From positions 16,661-80,660 of the forward strand of contig CALGAR010000133.1 in NCBI GenBank assembly GCA_937959285.1: 64,000 bases of DNA. Reading direction: 5' to 3'. Below the pieces are notes generated by a model that saw only the letters and a list, made by a program, of their open reading frames with translations, was not told the DNA's origin and did no database searches. Shown one piece after another: positions 42,174-52,938 of this stretch. Every line of letters starts with the position of its first letter. Positions within the stretch are counted from its first letter, which is position 1. The translations under genes and the position numbers were made by a program. The stretch comes from an uncultured Bryobacterales bacterium (GTDB lineage Bacteria; Acidobacteriota; Terriglobia; Bryobacterales; Bryobacteraceae).

Positions 42174-44597
42174 GTGACCGCTCTTCCCGTCGATTCTCTG
42201 ATTCCAGAGATCCTCAACACGCTGCAAAACGGGACGAATCTTGTCCTTGAAGCTCCTCCCGGCGCCGGCAAGACGACGCGGGTTCCGGCCGCCCTGCTCT
42301 CTCTAGACCTCGGCGAAGTGCTGGTGCTGGAGCCCCGAAGGCTCGCGGCGCGGATGGCGGCGCGCCGCGTAGCCGCGGAGCGAAACGAGCCGTTAGGCGA
42401 GACCGTGGGGTATCAGGTACGCTTCGAGAATGTCGGCGGTCCCCGCACGCGCCTGCGATTTCTTACCGAAGGCGTCCTCGCGCGGCGGCTGCTGTCCGAC
42501 CCCTCACTGCGCGGGGTTGGCGCCGTCGTGCTCGATGAGTTCCATGAGCGGAATCTGGAGGGCGATCTGGCTCTCGCTCTCCTGCGCCGGCTGCAGACGA
42601 CACTACGCCCGGATCTCCGGATTGTCGTGATGTCCGCCACTCTGGACGCGGCCCCGATTGCGGCATACCTCGGCGGCTGCCCGGTCCTTCGGTCCGAAGG
42701 GCGGCTTTTCGATCTTTCCATTACTCACACCCCGCATTCCCCCAAGCCCCTTGAAGAGCAAATAGCGGAGGCTGTCGAATTACTGCTTCGCGAAGGTCTC
42801 GCTGGCGACATCCTCACCTTTCTACCGGGTGCCGCGGAAATCCGGCGAGCGGCGAAGCGGTGTGCACCGATTGCCGAACGAGCCGGACTTCTTGTCGTTC
42901 CTCTGCACGGAGACCTGCCTCCCGCCGAGCAGGATCGCGCTGTCCAGCCCGCAGACCGCCCCAAGCTGATCCTGTCCACGAACATTGCTGAAAGCTCGAT
43001 CACGATTGAGGGTGTGCGCGCCGTCATTGACTCGGGCGTCGCGCGCGTCGCCGTAGATTCGCCCCGCACCGGCCTGCCAACCTTACAGGTGCAGCGCATC
43101 TCGAAAGCGTCCGCGATCCAGCGTGCCGGTCGCGCAGGACGCCTTGGACCGGGACGAGTCATCCGGTTGTTCCCTCTCGATGATTTTGTGCGGCGTCCCG
43201 AGCAGCGGAGTCCGGAGATTTTGCAGCGGGAGCTGTCCCAGGTAGTGCTGGATCTTACGGCGATGGGAATTCAGGACCCACTCGCCCTCCCCTGGCTCGA
43301 CGCACCGCCTCAGTCAGCCATCGATCACGCGACCGAACTCCTCCAACACCTCGGAGCAATCGATGGCAATCGGACTTTGACGGATGTCGGCCGGAAGATG
43401 GCCGGCCTTCCCCTGCATCCGCGCCTGGCCCGTCTCATCGTGGAGGCCGAATCGCGCCGCGTTGGCGAGGATGGATGCGCCGCTGCTGCGCTGCTCAGCC
43501 ATGGAGCCAGGCTGAACCACGAACGTCACGCCACGGGCCCCTCCGATCTTCTTGCGCTCCTCGATAGCGAATGGGATCCGCAGGCGCGTAGGCTTTACGA
43601 CCAGATCCGCCGCGTTGCGGGCGTGCGGCGGCAGTCCAGCCATAACGAAAAAGCCTTACTCGCTGCAATCCTCGCCGCCTTTCCCGACCGTGTGGCCCGA
43701 AAGCGAGGCGCTGACCAGGTAATCCTTGCATCAGGAGGCGCGGCGACGCTGTCAGAAGCAAGCGTCGTTCGCAACCATGAATGGCTTGTCGCAGTGGATA
43801 TTGAAGAACGGCGGGAAAGAGGCCAGCCGGTTGTGCGCCTCGCAAGCGGAATCGAGCCCGATTGGCTGCTCGATCTTTTCCCGGAGAAGATCACAGAACG
43901 CCAGTCTTTGGAGTGGAACTGGAACGCCGAGCGGGTGGAAGCGGTCAGCGCGCTCCTCTACGAGAACCTCGCCATCGAGGAGAGCCGCGACGCGAAGCCC
44001 GACACCGAGCAGGCAGCGAGACTCCTTGCGGAAAAAGCGCTCGAAGCAGGTATCGAGCGGTTTGTTGATATGGAAGAGCTGGAGGCGTTTCTTCGCCGTA
44101 TTCGATTCGCTTCGCGCCACGCTGCCGTTGATGCCCTCGGCCAGGAGGATGTTCACGATTCTCTCCGATCGTTGTGTTACGGACTTCGCAGTTTCGCCGA
44201 ACTCAGGCAAGCCGCCGGGGACGGAGGGATCTTGCAGTCGCTCGAAGCGAAGCTTTCTGCGGCCAGCCGGCAGATCCTGGAAAAGATTGCGCCCGCCAAA
44301 CTCCGCCTTCCCAGCGGACGCCAGGCGCGGGTTCACTATGAAGATGATCGCCCGCCCTGGGTCGCCTCCCGGCTTCAGGACTTCTTTGGAATGCGCGAGA
44401 CGCCGCGTGTTGCCGGAGGAGCAGTGCCGGTTGTTGTGCACCTTCTGGCGCCCAATCAACGCCCGGTTCAAATGACCTCGGATCTTGCAGGCTTTTGGCA
44501 GAGGCTATATCCGCAGGTCCGTCGCGAGTTAAGCAGGCGCTATCCAAAGCACTCCTGGCCCGAGGATCCGACCGCTCCGCTGCCAAACGCCCGCTGA
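42174..44597 (+). CDS. hrpB: ATP-dependent RNA helicase HrpB
   Basis: 807 residues, GTG start, normal length for HrpB. DEAH-box helicase: Walker A APPGAGKTT (27-35), DEFH box (121-124), VMSATLDA, STNIAESSITIEGV, and the arginine-finger QRAGRAGRLGPG. After the helicase and HA2 regions is the HrpB-specific C-terminal domain (PSGRQARVHYEDDRPPWVASRLQDFFG). HrpB is widespread but its RNA target is not well defined. Divergent from the aminotransferase gene. Confidence 0.95.
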   Translation: MTALPVDSLIPEILNTLQNGTNLVLEAPPGAGKTTRVPAALLSLDLGEVLVLEPRRLAARMAARRVAAERNEPLGETVGYQVRFENVGGPRTRLRFLTEGVLARRLLSDPSLRGVGAVVLDEFHERNLEGDLALALLRRLQTTLRPDLRIVVMSATLDAAPIAAYLGGCPVLRSEGRLFDLSITHTPHSPKPLEEQIAEAVELLLREGLAGDILTFLPGAAEIRRAAKRCAPIAERAGLLVVPLHGDLPPAEQDRAVQPADRPKLILSTNIAESSITIEGVRAVIDSGVARVAVDSPRTGLPTLQVQRISKASAIQRAGRAGRLGPGRVIRLFPLDDFVRRPEQRSPEILQRELSQVVLDLTAMGIQDPLALPWLDAPPQSAIDHATELLQHLGAIDGNRTLTDVGRKMAGLPLHPRLARLIVEAESRRVGEDGCAAAALLSHGARLNHERHATGPSDLLALLDSEWDPQARRLYDQIRRVAGVRRQSSHNEKALLAAILAAFPDRVARKRGADQVILASGGAATLSEASVVRNHEWLVAVDIEERRERGQPVVRLASGIEPDWLLDLFPEKITERQSLEWNWNAERVEAVSALLYENLAIEESRDAKPDTEQAARLLAEKALEAGIERFVDMEELEAFLRRIRFASRHAAVDALGQEDVHDSLRSLCYGLRSFAELRQAAGDGGILQSLEAKLSAASRQILEKIAPAKLRLPSGRQARVHYEDDRPPWVASRLQDFFGMRETPRVAGGAVPVVVHLLAPNQRPVQMTSDLAGFWQRLYPQVRRELSRRYPKHSWPEDPTAPLPNAR

Positions 44598-44628
44598 TTT
44601 ACGCGCTTCTGTAAAGCTGCAAATTTAC

Positions 44629-44657
44629 TTTACACACACTGCAAGCGCCAGTATCAT
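44629..44657 (+). promoter_or_regulatory. Sigma-70 promoter of the Oar-like receptor
   Basis: TTTACA (44629-44634), 17-nt spacer, TATCAT (44652-44657). A 6-bp dyad GGACAC/GTGTCC (44669-44687) follows in the leader. Confidence 0.6.
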
Positions 44658-44708
44658 ACCGGCTGCGAGGACACTCAATTTGTGTCCATTCTCTTGCGGG
44701 GGTAGAAA

Positions 44709-47700
44709 GTGGACTGTTCACGTCGCACGCTCCTGGCCTTCCTTGCCCCGTGTTTCCTGATTGGCTGTTCCAGCGCATTCGCCCAGAATGGCACAATCCA
44801 CGGAGTAGTACTGGATCCTCAAGCCGCGGCTGTTAGCGGCGCACGCGTGACCGCCTTTGATGAGGCCAAAGGCCAGGTCATTCGCGAAACGGTTACCGCT
44901 GCGGACGGCGCCTTCCAACTGCTTCCGTTACCGCGGGGAACCTACACGGTCAAGATCGAGATGAGCGGGTTTAAGACGACGGAGCGCACACAGCTCACAC
45001 TCGATCCAAACCAGATTATGAATCTCGGCGCAATTACGCTCGAGCTCGGGCAAACCGCCGAGTCGGTCACGATTCAGGCTGAGGTACCCCTCGTCGAAAC
45101 CACTACGGCGAATAAGTCTTTTGTTTTGTCCTCCCGTCAGGTGACGGAGCTGAGTATCAATGGCCGCGACTTCCAGAACCTGATGCTGACGCTGCCCGGT
45201 GTCGTATCGAACAACGCGTCGAGCTTCCGCCTGGCTTTCAACAGCACCGATCAGTTCAACGTCAACGGCATGAGAGGCAGCGCGAATAACTTCTTCCTGG
45301 ATGGCTCTATTAATACCGACGTCGGCGCGAACGACGGCCAGTACACGCAGCTAAGCATGGATGCCGTGGGCGAGTTCAAGGTACAAACTAGCGTCTTCTC
45401 GGCAGAGCTGGGCCGGAACCCAGGCATCCTTCTTTCCGCGACAACAAAAAGCGGCGGCCAGGAGTTTCATGGGACGGTCTACGAGTTTCTGCGAAATAAC
45501 GTACTGGACGCACGCCTGCCGCTCGACCGCACCGGCAAAGTCGCTGACCTCCGATTCAATCAATTCGGAGGGAATCTTGGCGGACCTGTGATCCTGCCTA
45601 AAATTTCTCCGGCCAACAACAAAAAGGTGTTCTTCTTTTTCAATTACGAGGGCACGCGCGCCAGCCGCCCCCGCGGGAGCAATTTCCGTGATTTACCTCA
45701 CCCTGACCTCCTGACGGGTGACCTGTCCCGGCTGCTCCGACCGCAGCGTATGCAGTTTGCTCCGAACTTCAACGTCGGGACTGTGTTCCAGCCGGGTACG
45801 ATCACACGCGACTCTGCTGGCCGTGTGACCGGAGGACTTCCTTTCCCCAACAACATCGTGCCGCGTTCCATGTGGAGCCGGAATGCGGAGGCGTTTCTTC
45901 GCGTCATCGGGTCTTTCCCAACCGCTGGAGGAACCGTGCTTCCATCGAGTCCCGAGCTGATTCGCGTACCGTATCAGGAGATTTATCGCTTTTATAAGAA
46001 TCAATACGTGGCGCGCATCGACTACAGCATCAGCCCTAAAGCAAACTTCTTTTTCCGGTGGGTCCGGGATGATCAGAACGAGGAGCAGCCGACAGGTATC
46101 TTCACAAGCGCCCCCTTCCCTGTGTTTCCCCAATTTCGAGAGAAACCAGGCCGGAGTTTTTCCTGGAATCTGGTCAATGTGATTTCACCTTCAATGACCA
46201 ACGAGGTGATCGTAACCTACAACGATCTGGATCAGCTGGTCGACGTGACGCCTGGAACCGATTCGAGCATGTATGACAAAGACGCGCTCGGCTTCCGTAT
46301 CCAGGAACTGTATCCGCAGGTGAATGTGCGCAACCGGTTTCCGCGTTTCAGTTGCGGCGTGGGCAACTGCAACTTTTCGAACTTCCCGGCCAACTGGCGC
46401 AGCGAAGCTACGACCTACGCCTTCACCGACAACTTCACTGTCGTTCGCCGATCGCACACGTTCAAGTTTGGAACCCTGATCAATCGGAACGACAACGCCC
46501 AGCAGCCCTCGTGGACCGATGCCTTGAATGTAAGTTTCAGCCCCAGCTTCATCAACCCGAACGATACAGATCAGACCTTCGCCAATATGCTTTTGGGTAA
46601 CTACACGTCGATTAACCAGAGCGATGGGATTTACTACGGTCGGTTCCGGTTCTTCGGGATGGAATTTTATGGACAGGATAGCTGGAAAGTGAACCGGCGT
46701 GTCACGCTCGAGCTGGGCGCTCGCTACGTCTATCTTGGCCCAACCTGCACGCTGGGTAAGTTTCTGATGTACTACTTCGATCCCGCGCGCTACGATCCCT
46801 CGCAAGCCGTGCAAATTGAGACTGCGCGCGGCGCAACGCAAGGATCGATCATTCCGGGCTCCGGGGACCCGTTCAACGGCATGGTGCAGGAAGGATCGCC
46901 GGGCGTCCCGAAAGGCTTCAGCAAGCACCGTTGGAATCAGGTATCACCTCGCTTCGGCATCGCCATCGATCCCTTTGGCGACGGCAAGACCTCGATCCGC
47001 GCCGGCGGAGGCATCTTCTGGGAACGCATCCGGCAAAACAACCCCAACTTTGACGGTTTGGGAAATCCTCCGCTCGCTTTCAACCCCAGCATCTTCGCCG
47101 GGAAGATCGACGACGTTTCTCCGGCGCTTCTTGCCGGGGGCGTGCGGTTCCCGCAGGGAATTCGAGCGTGGTCTGGCGAGGGTAAAAATCCAACCATTTA
47201 CTCGTGGAGCGTCAACATCCAGAGGCAACTGCCGGGACAAACGTCGGTCGATATCGGCTACATCGGGAATCTTGGGCGGCACCTGATGGACGTCCGGGAC
47301 ATTAACCAACTTCCGCTCGGCACGACGATAAACACGCCGATCCTGAGCGACGCCAACGGCGTCGCCAATGCGGTGTGACCTTACCGGGGATACAGCAGCA
47401 TCCTGTTCACCGACTTCGGCTCGAACAGTAACTACAATGCCCTGCAAGTCCGCGTGAGCCGGCGCTTCTCCGCGAACCTCACATTCAACATGAACTATAC
47501 CTGGTCCAAGGCCCTCGGTTACACAGAAACCGACACCGAAGATATCGGCTACTTCCTCGACCGCCGGCGCAACTATGGCCCGCTCGACTATGACCGCACG
47601 CACGTATTCAACATGGACTACGTGTACCTTCTGCCACGGTTCGGCAGCCGGCTTGGGCACCCCGTCGCCAGGCTCATTTTGGACGGATGGCAGATCAGCG

Positions 47701-48161
47701 GCATCACGCGGTTCTCTTCCGGGCGTCCGCTTGCGGTGACGCTCGGCTGAAACCCGGGCACGCTTGGCGGAGGCGTCCGCGCGGATTATTTAGGCGGCGA
47801 CATTTTCGAGGGTGCAGACCAAATCTCGACCGCCAATCCCATGTACTTCAATCCGTTCCGTTTTGCCCGTCCGCCGGAAGGCACGCTCGGCAATACGGCC
47901 AACGGAATCTTCCGGGGACCGGGAATTAACAATTGGGACATGTCGCTGTTCAAGAACACGCGTATCTCGGAGCGCGTGACCGCTCAGCTCCGGTTCGAGT
48001 TCTTCAACGTGTTCAATCACACGCAATGGGACGGCATCAACACGAGCCGGACTCTGCCCAATCCTGGACCGGTAACGGAGGCGACGCGCGGCCAACTCGG
48101 CGAGATCACTTCCTCGCGAGACCCGCGCAACATTCAGCTCGGTTTGAAAATCTATTTCTGA
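44709..48161 (+). pseudogene. Oar-like TonB-dependent receptor interrupted by two in-frame TGA codons
   Basis: Reading frame 44709 continues without frameshift through TGA at 47376-47378 and TGA at 47748-47750 to a TGA at 48159-48161: 1150 codons in all, the usual length for this family. Signal peptide with LIGCSSAFAQ, carboxypeptidase-regulatory domain (about 27-110), plug (LPGVVSNN, FNVNGMRGSANNFFLDGS) and a long barrel. After the first TGA the sequence continues PYRGYSSILFTDFGSNSNYNALQ, typical of the family, and the last segment ends GLKIYF, a proper barrel terminus. The first TGA probably replaced a CGA (Arg), as homologues usually have R before PYRG. Either recent nonsense mutation, sequencing error or read-through; a barrel cut at the first stop would lack its last strands. 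Confidence 0.82.
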
Positions 48162-48216
48162 GCGGCGCAGCTCCCCCCGCATTCGCGGGGAGGGACAGCC
48201 GCGGCCGGCTCCCGGA

Positions 48217-48259
48217 AACCGGGACGAAGCACGAAATGCGCGGGAACTTCGTCCCGGTT
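48217..48259 (+). terminator. Hairpin terminator after the interrupted receptor
   Basis: Perfect 13-bp stem AACCGGGACGAAG/CTTCGTCCCGGTT with a 17-base loop, followed by the T-rich ATTCTTGTT. A smaller hairpin CCCCGC/GCGGGG lies just upstream (about 48175-48190). Confidence 0.6.
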
Positions 48260-48273
48260 ATTCTTGTTACGCA

Positions 48274-49350
48274 ATGCCGCTCCTCCTCGTATTCCTTCTG
48301 CTGGCATCAAGCGAGTCCCCTCGCCAAATGTTTGACCGGGCCGTTCAGGCGATGCACGAGGGCAACTACACAGCCGCAGAGGAAGCCCTTCAAGAGTTTT
48401 TGAAGGTACGGCCAAATCATCCGGGCGCCCTCTCCAACCTCGGCGTCGTGTACTCCCGGATGAACCGGCCAGCGAAGGCGATCGAGGCGTACCGGAGGGC
48501 GCTCGAAATTGCGCCGAAAAACCCAGCGCTGCTGCTGAATCTTGGCCTCGCCTATATCAAGCTGGAGCAGTACAGCAACGCGCTGCCCCTGCTCACCGAA
48601 CTCATTCGCCTTCGGCCCGATCACCTGCAAGCAAGAGAACTGGAAGCGGCCTGTCTTATTTATTTAGGGCGGGCCAGCGAGGCGATTCCCAAGCTGGAGC
48701 GTCTGCCACGAGATGGCGGTGCGTTGTATCTCCTCAGCCTAGCGTACTTACGTGAGGGGAAGATTGAGCAGTCGCGAGCCGTGATGGACGAGATGCTGGC
48801 AAAGGTCGGCCCCGGCCGTGCAGCCCTGCTGACCGGTAAGGCCCTCTACGAAGCGGAGCGCTTCGACGAAGCGATCGCGGCGCTCGAACGGGCCCGGGCG
48901 CTGGAGCCGCATTTAGCCGATGTACATCTGGCATTAGGTAAAGCCTACATCAGTTTGCGTCGCAACGAAGAGGCTGAGATGGCTCTGAAACAGGCGCTGT
49001 CGCTGTCTCCGAACGACGCCGAGGGCCACTATTTCCTGGGCGCGCTTCTATTTCAGCAGGAGCGGCTCGAGGAGGGGGAGAAACACTTGCAAAAGGCGGC
49101 AGCCCTCCACCCCGACCTATGGGGACCGTATTATTATCTCGGCCGCCTCCCTTTGAAGGAGGGAAAGGCAGCGGAAGCGGTCCGGCTGCTGAGGAAGGCA
49201 GCGCAGCTGAAACCCAACGAACCTTCCATCTTTTATCAACTTTCCAGGGCCCACAAAGCGGCTGGGGACGATGCCGCGTCGAAGGAAGCCATGAAGCAAA
49301 TGGAACAACTGCGCCGGAATGAGTCAAACGTAACACTCGTGAAGCCTTGA
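48274..49350 (+). CDS. Exported TPR-repeat protein
   Basis: 358 residues. Short hydrophobic N-terminus (MPLLLVFLLLASSES) as a signal. The body is about nine TPR units, e.g. PGALSNLGVVYSRMNRPAKAIEAYRRAL, PALLLNLGLAYIKLEQYSNAL, ADVHLALGKAYISLRRNEEAEMAL. TPR solenoids act as scaffolds; the partner is unknown. No Shine-Dalgarno is evident; the start follows a hairpin by 14 bases. Confidence 0.85.
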   Translation: MPLLLVFLLLASSESPRQMFDRAVQAMHEGNYTAAEEALQEFLKVRPNHPGALSNLGVVYSRMNRPAKAIEAYRRALEIAPKNPALLLNLGLAYIKLEQYSNALPLLTELIRLRPDHLQARELEAACLIYLGRASEAIPKLERLPRDGGALYLLSLAYLREGKIEQSRAVMDEMLAKVGPGRAALLTGKALYEAERFDEAIAALERARALEPHLADVHLALGKAYISLRRNEEAEMALKQALSLSPNDAEGHYFLGALLFQQERLEEGEKHLQKAAALHPDLWGPYYYLGRLPLKEGKAAEAVRLLRKAAQLKPNEPSIFYQLSRAHKAAGDDAASKEAMKQMEQLRRNESNVTLVKP

Positions 49351-49435
49351 CACGCCCCGGGGACAACTTACGCCGTTCGTTCGATTCAACTTAATCCTGC
49401 TTGCGAAAATTCGGTCTGACACCGTTCAAACTCTC

Positions 49436-49464
49436 TTGACTTTCCCCCGGACTCACGATACCTT
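49436..49464 (+). promoter_or_regulatory. Candidate promoter of the intact Oar-like receptor
   Basis: TTGACT (49436-49441), 17-nt spacer, TACCTT (49459-49464); the -10 is a weak match. Confidence 0.4.
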
Positions 49465-49533
49465 TCTACAAACTGTAATCTCGCACATGATTCAGGGACC
49501 GTTCCGTCATTTCGCTCAAAGGGGGAAATGTAA

Positions 49534-52500
49534 ATGAACATCAGAAGGACCTGGGCGCTGTTGGGCTTGATCGTTTCGCTTTGTACGGTAGTTTGGGCCC
49601 AAGGTGATCGAGGCGCGATATCCGGGATTGTTACCGACCCGTCCGGTTCAGCCATCCCGAACGTTGTAATCGAGGCAGTCCATCAGGGCACAAACGTCCG
49701 TATGGAGACGGTCACGACGAGCACGGGTGCCTACCGTCTTCTGGCGCTGCCTGTTGGTACGTATGTCCTTACTGCCAAGGCATCCGGCTTTCAAACTTAC
49801 ACCCGTACTGGCATTCAGATCCAGGTTAATCAGACGGTCAATGTGGATATCCAGCTCAGGGTCGGCGAAGTAACCGAGACCGTGACGGTCGAGGGCAGCG
49901 TGCCGCTGATCCAGACTGAAAGCGCGGATGTCGGCATGGTCGTCGAGTCAAAAACGTTTCTCGATCTGCCGCTCGCTCTCGGTGGTGGGATCCGCAACCC
50001 CTCCAGCTTTATCAAGCTCTCCCCGGGAGTCGATCCAAGGAGCACGTGGAACAAATCCATCAGCGGCGGCGGCTCGTTCCAGGACGCGACCTACTACGAT
50101 GGCATCTCGCTGAGCCGCGGTGATCTTTCAAACGATGGCGAAGTGAACCCGTCCGTGGACGCGATCGCCGAGTTCAAGCTGATCACGAACAATTACTCTG
50201 CTGAATACGCGCACGCGATGGGTGGAATCACGAGCTTCACCATGAAGAGCGGCACCAATGACATTCATGGGACGGCTTTCCACTTCCTCCGCAATGAGAA
50301 ACTGGATGCGCGCGGGTTCTTCTCTCCTTCCCGAGCACCGGCAAAGCAGAATGAATGGGGCGGCACCATCGGAGGACCGGTTGTACTTCCGAAGATCTAT
50401 GACGGCCGCAACCGCACATTCTGGTTCTTCTCGTTCGACCAGTTTTATCGCCGTGGGGGGCAGTTGGCAGGGCTGAACACGCTGCCGACCGCGCGCATGC
50501 AGGAGGGCGATTTCTCCGAACTTCCCCGTACGATCTACGACCCTGCCACCACGCGCATCGGACCTGACGGACAGGCCATTCGCGACCCCTTCCCGAACAA
50601 CTTCATTCCGCAGAACCGCTGGAGCAAAGTTTCTTCGGCGATGCTGCCGTACCATCCGAAACCGGAACTCCCCGGCATCGGCGCCAATAGCGTGGCTCCG
50701 CTGGACAGTCCATTCGCCGACCAGAGGACCCTTGGCGTGAAGATGGACCATAACTTCAACGAAAACCATCGAATCAGCGGAATGTTCAATTACACGGACC
50801 GGCCCTCCGAGAAAAGCCCGGGCCCGTCTCGTCTGATTCCGGTTGGAGACACGACAGCGTTGATGAATTACAACCTGCAGCGCGTCACGACCCGCGTCTT
50901 CCATGTAAACATCGATTCCACGATTAGCCCGACCACTCTGAACCACATCGGCCTCGGCATTTCGCGCTTCCGAAATCCCAACTTCACTCGCAGCCTGAAC
51001 CAGGGATGGTTGCAGCCGAATGGAGGCAAGCTAGGGCTCACCGGTTTGCAATACGATATCTTTCCGACAGTTCTTTTCGACACGGAAGGATATACACGCT
51101 ATGGCGATGACATCGCCTCCGATAACTTCTTCACGACGTTTACCGCTCTTGATACGCTGACCAAGATCAAAGGAAACCACACGATCAAGATCGGCGCAGA
51201 AGTTCAACACCATCGCGACAACTATCGCGAGTTCGGCAATGGTGGCGGCACGTTCCGGTTCCGTCGCGAATCTACCGGCTTGCCCGGGGTTTCCAACTCG
51301 GGCGATGCGTGGGCCAGCTTCCTGCTTGGTGAAGTCTATTCAGGCAATGCGGCCTTCCGCGCTTCGCTTCCTGGAGGACGGTACACCAACTGGGCCTTCT
51401 TCATCGACGACACGTGGAAGGTAACCTCCCGGCTGACCCTGAACCTCGGCTTCCGCTATCAGCTCACAGTGCCGCACAGCGACCCGCTCGGCCGCATCTC
51501 GTATATGGACATCACGAAGCCGAATCCGGGCGCCGGCGGTTTGCTTGGATCGATGGTATACGGGAACCAGGACATTGGAAACCGCTATCTCAACATCCTG
51601 GCCTTCAATCCCGCTCCGCGCTTCGGGTTTGCCTACCGCCTCACGGATAAGACCGTAATCCGTGGCGGCACAGGTATCTTCTACGCCGACTACATCAACC
51701 AGGGACTTGGAATGCCGGCATTCGGCTTCTCGACCAACGCCAGCTTCTCGACTGGAGATGCAGGTGTGACGCCAGCCTTTAACTGGGATGGCGGATTCCC
51801 GCAGAACTTCCCGCGTCCGCCGATCACCGACACGACTGCAGCTAACGGCCAGGGTGTCACAACCGTCCTGCCATCGGACTACAAGCTTCCGAGGAAGCTG
51901 CAGTGGAACTTCCTCATCGAACATCAGTTCACTCGCGACCTCTCTATGAGCTTCGGGTACGTAGCGAATGTGGGGCGGCACTTGTACGAAAGCCAGCAAT
52001 TGAACCAGCTTCCGCACGAGTACTGGAGCCTGCCGGATTCCCTGCTCCGGGCGCACATCACGTCTCCGCAAGCACAGGCTGCGGGAATCAGAGAACCCTT
52101 CCCCGGCTTTGCCCAGCTGTTCGGAGGACGTGCCTCCGTCGCCCAAGCGCTGCGGCCGTTCCCGCAGTACGACGGTGTGTCTATCTACGGGTCGACGTAT
52201 GGCAACTCCAGCTACCAGTCCTTCCAATATAAGCTCGACAAGCGCTATGGCAACGGTTTGACAGCAACGGTTGCCTACACCTGGTCGAAGTTCCTGACAG
52301 ATGCCCGTCAATTTGACGACCTTTCAGGAAAGCAGGACCAGCTCCGCCGTGAAAAGTCTTATCACCCGACGGACCTGACTCACATTCTGACCTTCAGCGC
52401 GGTTTACGAGCTGCCGTTCGGACAGGGTAAACGGTGGCTCAGCTCTCGAGGTGTGGCCAGCAAAGCCTTCGGCGGATGGCAGGTTGCCCTCGTCAACAGC

Positions 52501-52929
52501 TATTCGAGCGGTACACGTTTGCCGATCACAACCAACAACCCGCTGCCGTTCTTCAACGGCTCCCTTCGCCCGGACCTCGTTTCAAGCGATATTCGGAGCG
52601 ACATCGGGCTCGGTGAGTTCGATCCGGCCAAGCACTACTTCCTGAACCGGAGCGCCTTTGCTCAGCCCGCACCCGGCAAACTGGGCAACGCGCCGCGCTA
52701 TCTCGACCAGCGCGGTCCAGGACGGCTCGACGAGTCCTTCGCTGTTCTGAAAAACACTTCCATCGGAGAGAAGGTGACGCATCAGTTCCGGATGGAAATC
52801 ATGAACCCGCTCAACCGAGTCGTGTTCGGCAATCCGGTAACCAACTTCTCCGACGTGAACTTCGGCAGAATCACGAGCACTCAGATCGGCCCGCGCAACA
52901 TTCAATTCGGCATGAAGCTGATCTGGTAG
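49534..52929 (+). CDS. Oar-like TonB-dependent receptor, intact
   Basis: 1131 residues, AAAGGGGGAAA ribosome site. Signal peptide MNIRRTWALLGLIVSLCTVVWAQ, carboxypeptidase-regulatory domain (about 28-112: GAISGIVTDPSGSAIPNVVIEAV), plug (LSPGVDPRSTWNKSISGGG, SAEYAHAMGG), then a large barrel ending RNIQFGMKLIW. Oar-like receptors are a hallmark expansion in Solibacter-type acidobacteria and are thought to import oligosaccharides, peptides or other large nutrients; the substrate is not predictable. Unlike the neighbouring paralogue it has no internal stops. It ends at a strong terminator that lies within the convergent gene. Confidence 0.92.
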   Translation: MNIRRTWALLGLIVSLCTVVWAQGDRGAISGIVTDPSGSAIPNVVIEAVHQGTNVRMETVTTSTGAYRLLALPVGTYVLTAKASGFQTYTRTGIQIQVNQTVNVDIQLRVGEVTETVTVEGSVPLIQTESADVGMVVESKTFLDLPLALGGGIRNPSSFIKLSPGVDPRSTWNKSISGGGSFQDATYYDGISLSRGDLSNDGEVNPSVDAIAEFKLITNNYSAEYAHAMGGITSFTMKSGTNDIHGTAFHFLRNEKLDARGFFSPSRAPAKQNEWGGTIGGPVVLPKIYDGRNRTFWFFSFDQFYRRGGQLAGLNTLPTARMQEGDFSELPRTIYDPATTRIGPDGQAIRDPFPNNFIPQNRWSKVSSAMLPYHPKPELPGIGANSVAPLDSPFADQRTLGVKMDHNFNENHRISGMFNYTDRPSEKSPGPSRLIPVGDTTALMNYNLQRVTTRVFHVNIDSTISPTTLNHIGLGISRFRNPNFTRSLNQGWLQPNGGKLGLTGLQYDIFPTVLFDTEGYTRYGDDIASDNFFTTFTALDTLTKIKGNHTIKIGAEVQHHRDNYREFGNGGGTFRFRRESTGLPGVSNSGDAWASFLLGEVYSGNAAFRASLPGGRYTNWAFFIDDTWKVTSRLTLNLGFRYQLTVPHSDPLGRISYMDITKPNPGAGGLLGSMVYGNQDIGNRYLNILAFNPAPRFGFAYRLTDKTVIRGGTGIFYADYINQGLGMPAFGFSTNASFSTGDAGVTPAFNWDGGFPQNFPRPPITDTTAANGQGVTTVLPSDYKLPRKLQWNFLIEHQFTRDLSMSFGYVANVGRHLYESQQLNQLPHEYWSLPDSLLRAHITSPQAQAAGIREPFPGFAQLFGGRASVAQALRPFPQYDGVSIYGSTYGNSSYQSFQYKLDKRYGNGLTATVAYTWSKFLTDARQFDDLSGKQDQLRREKSYHPTDLTHILTFSAVYELPFGQGKRWLSSRGVASKAFGGWQVALVNSYSSGTRLPITTNNPLPFFNGSLRPDLVSSDIRSDIGLGEFDPAKHYFLNRSAFAQPAPGKLGNAPRYLDQRGPGRLDESFAVLKNTSIGEKVTHQFRMEIMNPLNRVVFGNPVTNFSDVNFGRITSTQIGPRNIQFGMKLIW

Positions 52930-52938
52930 CAGTAACTC

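Noticed and set aside
47376..47378. Selenocysteine or UGA reassignment at the internal TGA
   Set aside because: No SECIS-like stem was found just downstream, no Cys/Sec position is expected there, and other genes in the window end in TGA.
51340..52311. Minus-strand open frame of 323 codons inside the Oar receptor
   Set aside because: Shadow of the receptor frame, without family features or ribosome site.
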